14,010 bases of DNA. It comes from VGCC01 sp040381195. Its GTDB lineage: Bacteria > Actinomycetota > Actinomycetes > S36-B12. Positions within the stretch are counted from its first letter, which is position 1, and every line of letters starts with the position of its first letter. The DNA is taken from positions 1 through 14,010 of the forward strand of contig JBEIHR010000047.1 in assembly GCA_040381195.1 (NCBI GenBank), read 5' to 3'. Of this stretch, positions 5,748-11,728 are shown piece after piece. The translations under genes were made by a program, and so were the position numbers. The notes under the pieces were generated by a model. It was not told where the DNA came from. It saw only the letters and a program-made list of their open reading frames with translations, and did not search any database.

Positions 5748-7265
5748 ATGGTCGACGCCGGTGTGAATTTCCCCCAGGGCGGGGATGGGAAGCGCAGCAC
5801 GTCGGCAACGGGCCGAGCGATCTTCGCCGACTCGATTCGTGGGGTCGATCCGGTACTCGCTGCCCGCATCGAACATACGAAGGATTGGCGGCGTGGCTAT
5901 CTGCAGCCGCTCCGCGACATCACCGTGGCTGCCGCCCGCACGCCGGAGGCGGCCCTCGCGATCTCCCGATCCGGGCTGGACTCCGCCCATCGGCGCTTCA
6001 CCTTCACCCGGGACGGCGACGAAGTCCCCCTCGGTGATCTCGCCTCGGTCTCCGATCTCGCCTCGGTGACGGTGTCGGGCCGCAGCGCCCGGGAGATGGA
6101 TCTATCCGTTCCTTATCGCGGACGTCGACTCTTCGGACCGGATCTGCGTCGCCAGGTGGACGCTTGGGTGGCGAACGGTGTTGCCGAGCCTTCGTTCGGT
6201 GCCGCACTTCACCTGGTCCTGGACAACCCGGACTGGCTGGACCTGCACGATGTCGACATCGCTCTCCTCGGTGCGGGTGCCGAGATGGCTCCGACCCGGT
6301 CCCTCCTGCGCTGGGGTGCGCGTGTCCACGCGATCGATCTCGCCCGACCCGCCGTGTGGGAACGCTTGATTGCGATCACGCGCAGCACGGCGGGCAGTCT
6401 GCGCATCCCGATACCGACACGTGCGGGGGAAGCCCCCTTCGTGGTGGGCGGACTGATCCATCCCGACGATGATCAGATCATCGCGGGTGTCGCGGGTGCG
6501 GACCTGCTCACCGCGATGCCCGCGATCGCCTCCTGGCTCGCAGAGATCGATCAGCCATTCGTTCTGGGCAGTTACGCCTACGCGGACGGCTCCTTGCATG
6601 CCCGACTCTCGATGGCTGTCGACGCGGTGATCGTGGAACTCCAGAAGAGCCGTGACGACATCACCCTGGCGTTCCTCGCGACTCCGACGGATGTGTTCAT
6701 GGTTCCGGACGAGTGCGTGGCAGAGTCGCGCCGCCGCTGGGACTCACGTGGCATCTCCGGCCTCCTTCAGGCGCCGCTGCGCCTCGCCGGACAGTTCGAG
6801 CCGAACTACCCCGAGACGTACACCACGACCTCGGGTCGAGTTGTCGGGTTGAACGACTCCCTCATTCCGCAACAGGGCCCCAACTACATCCTGGCCAAGC
6901 GCATCCAGCGCTGGCGCGCACTCGTCGCACGCTCCGAGGGAACACCCGTGTCACTGAATCTCGCACCCGCAACGCGCACGCAGTCGGTCATCAAGAACCG
7001 TGCCCTCGCTGCTGCATACGCCGGAGCAGGTCGCTTTGGTGTCGAGGTGTTCGAACCCGCGACATCGACAGCACTGATGGCCGCACTCCTGGTCCACGAT
7101 CTGCGTAACCCTGCGTCGTCGGCGAATCCAGGCACGCCACTCGACAACCCCATGGACCTCTACGTCCAGGGCGCGAACCACGGTGGCCTCTGGCGGGCGG
7201 CCTACTCGCCGCGCTCGGTTCTCGGAATTGCGGCTCTGCTCGGAATGTTCGAGCCACGGGCCTAA
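5748..7265 (+). CDS. Protein of unknown function with Rossmann-like motif
   Basis: This 505-residue, apparently soluble protein is one I cannot assign a function. There is no signal peptide or membrane helix. The clearest motif is at 169-197, where a hydrophobic strand leads into GAGAEMAP (175-182), a helix, and a second strand ending in an acidic residue (VHAID). That is the layout of a Rossmann nucleotide or S-adenosylmethionine binding unit. Other blocks that look conserved in character are NYPETY (353-358), QQGPNYILAKRIQRWRA (375-391) and NPMDLYVQGANHGGLWRAAY (467-486). I have the impression that close relatives occur as uncharacterised actinobacterial proteins, but I could not search. 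It begins 38 bases after the ferredoxin reductase but seems to have its own leaderless promoter, so it need not belong to the catabolic operon. A dehydrogenase or methyltransferase-like role is possible, not shown. Confidence 0.85.
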   Translation: MVDAGVNFPQGGDGKRSTSATGRAIFADSIRGVDPVLAARIEHTKDWRRGYLQPLRDITVAAARTPEAALAISRSGLDSAHRRFTFTRDGDEVPLGDLASVSDLASVTVSGRSAREMDLSVPYRGRRLFGPDLRRQVDAWVANGVAEPSFGAALHLVLDNPDWLDLHDVDIALLGAGAEMAPTRSLLRWGARVHAIDLARPAVWERLIAITRSTAGSLRIPIPTRAGEAPFVVGGLIHPDDDQIIAGVAGADLLTAMPAIASWLAEIDQPFVLGSYAYADGSLHARLSMAVDAVIVELQKSRDDITLAFLATPTDVFMVPDECVAESRRRWDSRGISGLLQAPLRLAGQFEPNYPETYTTTSGRVVGLNDSLIPQQGPNYILAKRIQRWRALVARSEGTPVSLNLAPATRTQSVIKNRALAAAYAGAGRFGVEVFEPATSTALMAALLVHDLRNPASSANPGTPLDNPMDLYVQGANHGGLWRAAYSPRSVLGIAALLGMFEPRA

Positions 7266-7308
7266 AAGGAAGAAGACCCGTGCGGCTGGGGGGCCGACGC
7301 ACGGGTCT
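7261..7308. terminator. Intrinsic terminator (third stem of the 6C-like RNA)
   Basis: The 11-bp stem (7274-7284 with 7298-7308) has a U-rich tail on the minus strand, so it is an intrinsic terminator for transcripts coming from the ROK side. For the plus-strand gene ending at 7265 the same hairpin is formed but lacks a U-tract, so termination in that direction is less certain. Confidence 0.75.
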
Positions 7309-7360
7309 CCTGGGCCCGAAGGCCCACTGCTCGGGGGGTGAGCAGTACAACCATCCTTCA
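7261..7360 (-). ncRNA. 6C RNA-like small RNA ending in an intrinsic terminator
   Basis: Read on the minus strand, three stem-loops follow one another. The first has a perfect 7-bp stem (7346-7340 with 7332-7326) and the loop ACCCCCC. The second has a 6-bp stem (7326-7321 with 7316-7311) and a UUCG loop closed by C-G; it shares base 7326 with the first, so one end pair must give way. The third has an 11-bp stem (7308-7298 with 7284-7274) and a 13-base loop containing CCCCCC, followed by the U-rich tail TCTTCCTTTT (7273-7264). Two hairpins with six-C loops, the last doubling as terminator, is the definition of the actinobacterial 6C RNA. The middle UUCG hairpin is an addition or a variable element. 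The 5' end is uncertain; I set it near 7360. It lies downstream of the ROK gene and could be an independent transcript or released from its 3' end. Confidence 0.82.
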
Positions 7361-7384
7361 CCGCGCATCCCGGTATGTCTGGGA

Positions 7385-7397
7385 ATTGACAGTCAAT
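7385..7397. promoter_or_regulatory. Perfect 13-bp palindrome upstream of the 6C-like RNA
   Basis: ATTGACAGTCAAT is symmetric around base 7391. On the minus strand it contains TTGACT, a good -35 hexamer, about 45 bases before the first hairpin of the RNA, but I see no convincing -10 box at 16-18 bases. It may be a protein site, part of the RNA promoter, or a hairpin in the 3' region of the ROK transcript. A second small inverted repeat (GGACA, 7398-7402, with TGTCC, 7408-7412) sits beside it. Confidence 0.35.
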
Positions 7398-7460
7398 GGA
7401 CAGGCAATGTCCCCCGAACAGAGGGGAAACCGGGGCGCATACCGAAGTTGACCTATCGCG

Positions 7461-8585
7461 TTAGATCGGTGATGCCGAGCCGATCGTCGCGATCATCTGC
7501 ACCTCCGCACCCCCGATGAGGGCCGCGTCCTCGCCCAACGCACCCGCAACGATGTCGATACGGCCGGCACGCATCTGCGGAAGAGACGCACACTCCGCGT
7601 ACACATGTGTCTCCACCAGCGGCAGGAGTGGCGCGAGGTGTCCGCCGAGGACGATTCGCGCGGGATCCGTGATTGCGACGAGTCCCCGGAGTCCCAGTCC
7701 CAGCCAGTGACCCGTCACCTCGATCACAGCGAGGGCTGCGGGATCCCCTCTGTGGGCGGCTTCGAGTAAACCGTCGAAGTCACCGTTCCACCGAGACGCG
7801 ATGACGTCGCGCCCGATGAGGGTCTCCCAACATCCACGCGCACCACAGGGACACGCCTCACCCGCAGGATCGATCGGCATGTGGCCGATCTCACCGGCGA
7901 ATCCCGCACCACCCATGCGCACCCGACCCCGCTCGACGTAACCACCCCCGATGCCGATACCGCCGGAGACGTACAGCATCGCGTCGACTCCGCGTCCGGC
8001 CCCGCGCAGGTGTTCCCCGAGGGCGCCAAGGTTGGCGTCGTTGCCGAAGGACACGGGGAGGGGTGTGTCCAAGGCACTGAGCACCGCGGGCCCCCATTCG
8101 ACATCGCGCCAGCCGAGATGCGGCGCGTAGGAGACGAACCCGGTGTACGCGTCAACGATGCCGGGCACCGAGATCGAGATCCCCGCAACCCGGCTCTCCG
8201 CAGGCAGCGCGCGCTGGACCGCCTCGACGGCGCGTGCGACGGTCGCGGCGGCCTGCTCCGGCGTGATGCCCGCCATCTCACGATCGATCACCTCACGCGC
8301 AAGGTGGGTTCCCCCGAAGCCGTAGGCCAGGGCGTGGCAGGAGTCGACGCGCACGTCGACGCTGACGATCACAATCGAGGTCGGATGGGCTCGCAATGTG
8401 TGGGAGGGGCGACCCACATGGCCACTGAGTCCACCACTCTCGTCGGCATACCCCGCTCGGCATAACTCTGCGGCGATCGCTGCGGCAGTGCTCCGGGTGA
8501 TTCCGAGAGCGGATCCGAGATCCGAACGACTGATCGTGCCGCGCTCGTGGAGCACGACCAATGCCCTGGTTCGGGCGCCGCTCAC
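7461..8585 (-). CDS. ROK-family transcriptional repressor (XylR-like)
   Basis: This 374-residue protein uses the GTG at 8585. That codon overlaps the stop of xylB by four bases (GTGA), and the protein then begins directly with the helix-turn-helix (about 18-45, TISRSDLGSALGITRSTAAA). The frame is open further upstream, but those codons lie inside xylB. A sugar-binding/ATPase-like ROK domain follows, with GNDANLGALGEH (181-192) containing the catalytic-type Asp183. The zinc signature consists of His235 and the cysteines of CPCGARGC (245-252, followed by W-E). ROK repressors that sit beside xylB usually sense xylose or a related sugar and control the sugar genes. Translational coupling to xylB supports that role, including feedback on its own operon. 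The identity of the sugar is inferred. Confidence 0.92.
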   Translation of the reverse strand: MSGARTRALVVLHERGTISRSDLGSALGITRSTAAAIAAELCRAGYADESGGLSGHVGRPSHTLRAHPTSIVIVSVDVRVDSCHALAYGFGGTHLAREVIDREMAGITPEQAAATVARAVEAVQRALPAESRVAGISISVPGIVDAYTGFVSYAPHLGWRDVEWGPAVLSALDTPLPVSFGNDANLGALGEHLRGAGRGVDAMLYVSGGIGIGGGYVERGRVRMGGAGFAGEIGHMPIDPAGEACPCGARGCWETLIGRDVIASRWNGDFDGLLEAAHRGDPAALAVIEVTGHWLGLGLRGLVAITDPARIVLGGHLAPLLPLVETHVYAECASLPQMRAGRIDIVAGALGEDAALIGGAEVQMIATIGSASPI

Positions 8586-9982
8586 GCCGTCCCGTCGGGA
8601 TGCATGCGGGTGCGGGCATCGGCGTAGTTCTGCCGGATCACCGCGTGCGGCGAGGGCACGAATTCGGCAGCATCGGTCAGCGGACCACGCCATGCCGGAG
8701 GTTCGGATCGTCCGGACACGACCCACGCCGCCTGGCGCGCCGCACCATCGGCGACGTACTCACCGGGTGTCGGCACGAGAACCGGAACAGTGAACAAGGT
8801 GGCGGCAACCTGCGCCACCGCGGGATTCGCCGCCGCCCCACCGATCAACAGCACCCGACGTGGCGTCACGCCCACATCCACGAGTGCGTCGACGGCATCG
8901 GCGAGTCCACAGAGCATGCCCTCGATCGCCGCACGAGCGATGTGCGCGGGGGTGAAGTTGTGGCGGGTGATGCCCTGCAGGGTGCCGCGGGCCTCGGGGA
9001 GGTTGGGCGTGCGCTCCCCATCGAAGTAGGGCAGAAGTACGAGTCCGTCTGCGCCCGGGGGCGCACTGAGCGCCGCACGTGCGAAGTCATCCATGCTCAT
9101 GCCGAGCATCGAAGCGGTGGACGTCAGCACCCGCGCGGCATTCAACGTGCAGACCAAGGGCAGGAAACGGCCCCGGGCATCCGCGAATCCGGCGACGAGA
9201 CCCGACGCATCGCGACTGGGAGTCTCGGAGACCGCGAACGCGGTTCCCGAGGTTCCCAGGGAGACCACCACATCGCCCGGCTGCAGGTCCAATGCGAGCG
9301 CGGCGGACATGTTGTCCCCCGTCCCGGGCCCGAGCACGATGTCGGTTCCCGCGACCGTGCCGACCTGCTCGTGCGGCGCAGCCACGGCAGGCACGTCGAC
9401 GACGCGACCGAGGGCCAACTCGAGTAGGTCGAACCGGTACGAGTTCTCCGCAGGCGACCAATACCCGGTACCGCTTGCGTCGCCGCGGTCCGTCGCAGCC
9501 CCGTCGGGTGTCCCCGCCAGCTTCCACGTGAGGTAGTCGTGCGGCAGGAGTATCCGCTGGGTGCGCGCTGCATTCTCGGGTTCGTTGCGCGCCATCCACC
9601 GCACCTTGCTCACGGTGAAGGCGGCAAGCGGGACGCTGCCCACCGCATCCGCCCACGCGCGCGGTCCGCCCAGTTCGGCGACGAGATCCTCCGCGTCACG
9701 CGCGGAGCGAGTGTCATTCCAGAGCAGCGCTTCGCGCACCGGCTCTCCCCCTGCATCGAGGGCGACCATGCCGTGTTGTTGGCCGGCAACACTGAGGGCA
9801 ACGACACCGTCGAGGAATCCATCGAGGGCGGTGCTCAGCTCGCGCCACCAGATCCGCGGATCGACCTCCGTGGCATCCGGGTGTGTGCCGCGCGCCTCGC
9901 GGACGAGCTCACCGGTCTCCGCGTCGCGGATCACGACCTTCACGGACTGCGTGGAGGAATCAACCCCAGCTACGAGTGCCAT
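8582..9982 (-). CDS. xylB: Xylulokinase
   Basis: This 466-residue member of the FGGY sugar kinases phosphorylates D-xylulose to xylulose 5-phosphate, linking xylose use to the pentose phosphate pathway. The N-terminal phosphate-binding segment is GVDSSTQS (6-13), GQQHGMV (68-74) is the xylulokinase substrate signature, and GTGDNMSAA (220-228) holds the likely catalytic base Asp223. SLGTSGTAF (241-249) and the late IGGAAANP block bind ATP. Length is typical. No clear ribosome binding site precedes the ATG; instead a short palindrome overlaps it. It lies 22 bases downstream of the nuclease gene and overlaps the ROK gene. No xylose isomerase or transporter is in the window. A kinase for another ketose is possible but less likely. 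Confidence 0.93.
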   Translation of the reverse strand: MALVAGVDSSTQSVKVVIRDAETGELVREARGTHPDATEVDPRIWWRELSTALDGFLDGVVALSVAGQQHGMVALDAGGEPVREALLWNDTRSARDAEDLVAELGGPRAWADAVGSVPLAAFTVSKVRWMARNEPENAARTQRILLPHDYLTWKLAGTPDGAATDRGDASGTGYWSPAENSYRFDLLELALGRVVDVPAVAAPHEQVGTVAGTDIVLGPGTGDNMSAALALDLQPGDVVVSLGTSGTAFAVSETPSRDASGLVAGFADARGRFLPLVCTLNAARVLTSTASMLGMSMDDFARAALSAPPGADGLVLLPYFDGERTPNLPEARGTLQGITRHNFTPAHIARAAIEGMLCGLADAVDALVDVGVTPRRVLLIGGAAANPAVAQVAATLFTVPVLVPTPGEYVADGAARQAAWVVSGRSEPPAWRGPLTDAAEFVPSPHAVIRQNYADARTRMHPDGTA

Positions 9983-9999
9983 GTGCGTAATCTCGCACA
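9982..9999. promoter_or_regulatory. Palindrome at the xylB start (TGTGCG-N6-CGCACA)
   Basis: Two perfect 6-base arms around TAATCT lie immediately before and touching the xylB start codon, where a ribosome binding site would be expected. It may be an operator of the neighbouring ROK repressor or an RNA hairpin limiting translation. No second copy was seen in the window. Confidence 0.4.
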
Positions 10000-10004
10000 G
10001 ACTC

Positions 10005-10655
10005 TCAGCGCGTGCCGGCGATGGGGGGAACCGTCATCAGCGGTGGGCACCCCCGCAGGATGCGGGTGAGCGCAGATTTCTCCGCGGAATCAACCGCAAG
10101 CCGCCACCGGTACTTGACCGCAATCCAGGTCTTGGCGTACCAGCAGACGTCACGGTCGGGAAGCCACTCGGTGGGGTCCCTATCGGACTTCGATCTGTTG
10201 CTGCCGGCGGTCACGGCGATCAGTGATCCCGCGTATCCGACGTCATTAGCGAAGACCTCTCGGGTGCGCGCATCCCACCGCCATGCCCCGGAGTCCCAGG
10301 CTTCCTTCAGCGGAACCATGTGATCGATGTCGAAGGTGCGTGCCTCCGTCGTGGTACGTCCGTCATATCGGGACACCCACGTCCCATCGACGACGCGGCA
10401 GTCGCGCACGGTGCCCGCCGCTCGCTCGGTGGCGAGTACGTCTTCACGGGTGTCGCACCCATTGCCATCGAGGTCGGACCAATGGCGGAACAGTGCGCGG
10501 TCGTATCCGGCGCCCTGTTCCGGGCTCACCGGCAGCGAGTTCAGAACCCGAAGTGCGGGCTCACGCTGTGCGGCCTGTGCCGGCACTGGGAATGCCAGGG
10601 CACAGAGCAGGAGTACTAGTACCGCTCGACGTACGGTGCGCCCCCGGGATTCCAC
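10005..10655 (-). CDS. Secreted HNH-type endonuclease (DUF1524 / GmrSD C-terminal family)
   Basis: This 216-residue protein has a classic signal peptide: basic residues RGRTVRR, a hydrophobic core VLVLLLCALAF and a cleavage site after AQA near residue 28. The mature part carries FDIDHMVPLKEAW (108-120, with the metal-binding Asp111-His112 pair) and a later SNRSKSDRDPTEWLP block (152-166, with Asn153 and Lys156). CWYAKTWIAVKYRW (171-184) is typical of these small extracellular HNH nucleases. Four cysteines (67, 86, 171, 203) could form two disulphides, fitting export. The likely role is degrading external DNA or RNA, for nutrition or against competitors. The GTG start follows the stop of a 54-residue acidic protein by two bases and has no independent ribosome binding site, so it is probably translated by coupling. 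Downstream is xylB. Confidence 0.87.
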   Translation of the reverse strand: MESRGRTVRRAVLVLLLCALAFPVPAQAAQREPALRVLNSLPVSPEQGAGYDRALFRHWSDLDGNGCDTREDVLATERAAGTVRDCRVVDGTWVSRYDGRTTTEARTFDIDHMVPLKEAWDSGAWRWDARTREVFANDVGYAGSLIAVTAGSNRSKSDRDPTEWLPDRDVCWYAKTWIAVKYRWRLAVDSAEKSALTRILRGCPPLMTVPPIAGTR

Positions 10656-10657
10656 GT

Positions 10658-10822
10658 CTACTCAGGGACGAGGGGGTCAACGTCATTCATGAGGTTGGGG
10701 TCGAGATCCGGTTCTGAGAGCAACTCCTCCAGATCGACGAAATCCTCCGGATGATCGCTGATATCTAGAGCGAGCTCCTCGTTGACGAGTTCTGAGTAGT
10801 CGTCGCCTACATCGCCGGCCAT
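10658..10822 (-). CDS. Small acidic protein A (54 residues), coupled to the nuclease gene
   Basis: The ATG at 10822 follows a good ribosome binding site (GGAGGG) and the frame closes with TAG at 10658. The product has 54 residues with 11 Asp and 8 Glu, and no Lys or Arg at all, so it is strongly negative. There is no signal peptide or membrane helix; the middle (residues 10-36) could form an amphipathic helix. The block NEELALDISDHPED (14-27) matches NEEAALDIVDGHEE in small acidic protein B at 9 of 14 positions, so the two are probably paralogues. The gene ends two bases before the secreted HNH nuclease start. An inhibitor, immunity or chaperone role for the nuclease is a hypothesis only. I do not recognise the family. 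Confidence 0.7.
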   Translation of the reverse strand: MAGDVGDDYSELVNEELALDISDHPEDFVDLEELLSEPDLDPNLMNDVDPLVPE

Positions 10823-10869
10823 GGTGACATCCCTCCGATTCCGAGCCTGCCGCGAATTCGACCGCGGCT

Positions 10870-11058
10870 TTAGCCGCCGTAATCATCCACGATGTCGATG
10901 GTGAGGTCGTCGGCGTTGAGCTCCTCGTGTCCGTCGACGATGTCGAGGGCGGCTTCCTCATTCAACGGGGGGAGCTCCTCGTCGGTCATGACAATTTCAC
11001 CGTCATCTGCGATCACAAAGTCCTCATCGCGGTCATTGTCAGGCACAGTTGCATCCAT
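10870..11058 (-). CDS. Small acidic protein B (62 residues)
   Basis: This is a 62-residue product with 15 Asp and 8 Glu against one Arg and no Lys. It shares the NEExALDIxD block (33-42) with small acidic protein A downstream. It ends with DDLTIDIVDDYGG, whose TIDIVDD core resembles TIDVLDAD and QIDVVVD in small acidic protein C upstream. Forty bases separate it from C and 47 from A, all on the same strand. Its ribosome binding site is weak (GAAGTGA next to the ATG), so translation may depend on the upstream gene. There is no signal sequence or cysteine. Function is unknown. Confidence 0.65.
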   Translation of the reverse strand: MDATVPDNDRDEDFVIADDGEIVMTDEELPPLNEEAALDIVDGHEELNADDLTIDIVDDYGG

Positions 11059-11098
11059 TCACTTCGCAGGCACGAGCCCACCACAGTTCTGCAACGAA

Positions 11099-11353
11099 TC
11101 AGTCGAGCGGGAGCACCACGGTCTCGGACTGAGCGATCAACTTGGAGTCGGCGTCGTAGACGCTGATCTTCTCGTCCTCGAGAAGAAGGTTGCCGTCAGC
11201 GTCGAGAACGTCGATTGTTTCGTCGACCACGGATCCATCGGGTCCACTGGCGACGACCAGGTCGTCGGAGATCGCGCCGATCACCACGTTGTTTTCGTCG
11301 ACAACCACGTCGATCTGGAGATCTTCACCGATTTCGATGTCGTCATCCGCCAT
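11099..11353 (-). CDS. Small acidic protein C (84 residues) with internal repeats
   Basis: This 84-residue product has 17 Asp and 7 Glu against 2 Lys and no Arg. Alternating hydrophobic and acidic residues suggest a beta-rich fold. Two adjacent units look like repeats: TIDVLDADGNLLLED (46-60) and KISVYDADSKLIAQS (62-76). The earlier LQIDVVVDENNVVIGA (12-27) is similar in pattern. The ATG at 11353 has AGGGG upstream at a reasonable distance. A TANNNT box (TAGGCT on the minus strand, bases 11384-11379) and a short palindrome lie upstream, so it may have its own promoter. I do not recognise the family. The D-A-D turns could bind calcium, but that is a guess. Confidence 0.68.
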   Translation of the reverse strand: MADDDIEIGEDLQIDVVVDENNVVIGAISDDLVVASGPDGSVVDETIDVLDADGNLLLEDEKISVYDADSKLIAQSETVVLPLD

Positions 11354-11367
11354 TGCCTGCCCCTTTC

Positions 11368-11380
11368 GCTCCTGAGGAGC
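11368..11380. promoter_or_regulatory. Palindrome upstream of small acidic protein C
   Basis: GCTCCTGAGGAGC is a perfect 13-base inverted repeat about 15 bases upstream of the start at 11353. It overlaps the end of a minus-strand TAGGCT -10-like box. It may be an operator or a leader hairpin near the ribosome binding site. Confidence 0.35.
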
Positions 11381-11464
11381 CTAGGCCGTGCCCATGAGTC
11401 GACGCCACCGGTACTTCTCTGCGCCCACGGGCAGTGACAAGGACCCGTAGTGCGGGCCGGGGAC

Positions 11465-11644
11465 TCACGGGTCGAGAAAGTCGCTATCCGGCTCCGGTTC
11501 GAATTCCAATTCCTCGCCCGAACCGTCGTCACCCTCGTCCGGCAGAGTCACGGTCCCGAAGTCCACGGAGGGCCCGTCCAGGTCGATCTCCGGCTCATCC
11601 ACTGACGTGTCCGGGTATGCGTTACTCGAATCTTCGCTATCCAT
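11465..11644 (-). CDS. Small acidic protein D (59 residues)
   Basis: The ATG at 11644 has a very strong ribosome binding site (GGAGGGAGG), and the frame closes with TGA at 11465. The product has 59 residues with 13 Asp and 9 Glu and no Lys or Arg. It is rich in Pro, Gly and Ser and is probably disordered. Bases 11641-11658 around its start are identical to 10819-10836 of small acidic protein A at 17 of 18 positions, although the proteins themselves are not clearly alignable. It is the first of four consecutive acidic genes on this strand; 111 bases separate it from C. A TATGCT box upstream on the minus strand (11697-11692) could be its -10. No known family is recognised. Confidence 0.65.
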   Translation of the reverse strand: MDSEDSSNAYPDTSVDEPEIDLDGPSVDFGTVTLPDEGDDGSGEELEFEPEPDSDFLDP

Positions 11645-11728
11645 GGTGACCTCCCTCCATCCACCGTAACCGGAACCTTCTCGGCTCGTAGGAGCATAGG
11701 CATCGGGACACCGGCGCTGCCACCGAAA

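Noticed and set aside
6036..6067. 14-base direct repeat (GATCTCGCCTCGGT at 6036 and 6054)
   Set aside because: It is in frame (18-base period) and simply encodes the repeated DLASV in the 505-residue protein; likely a local slippage product without further meaning.
8586..8726. 47-codon upstream extension of the ROK protein
   Set aside because: It would lie within xylB. The GTG at 8585 gives a GTGA overlap with the xylB stop and begins at the helix-turn-helix.
8561..9427. Plus-strand open frame (288 codons) over xylB and the ROK junction
   Set aside because: It is antisense to convincing genes, rich in Arg/His/Gly, and lacks a ribosome binding site or domain.
10892..11437. Plus-strand open frame (181 codons), Ser/Val rich, across the acidic genes
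   Set aside because: It is the mirror of two strongly acidic minus-strand genes; the Ser/Val-rich translation comes from antisense Asp/Glu codons. The minus-strand genes have ribosome binding sites and shared motifs.
10658..11644. Acidic small proteins as RiPP precursor peptides
   Set aside because: There is no modifying enzyme, protease-cleaved leader pattern, Cys/Ser/Thr-rich core or transporter nearby. Three of the four lack a typical core peptide.
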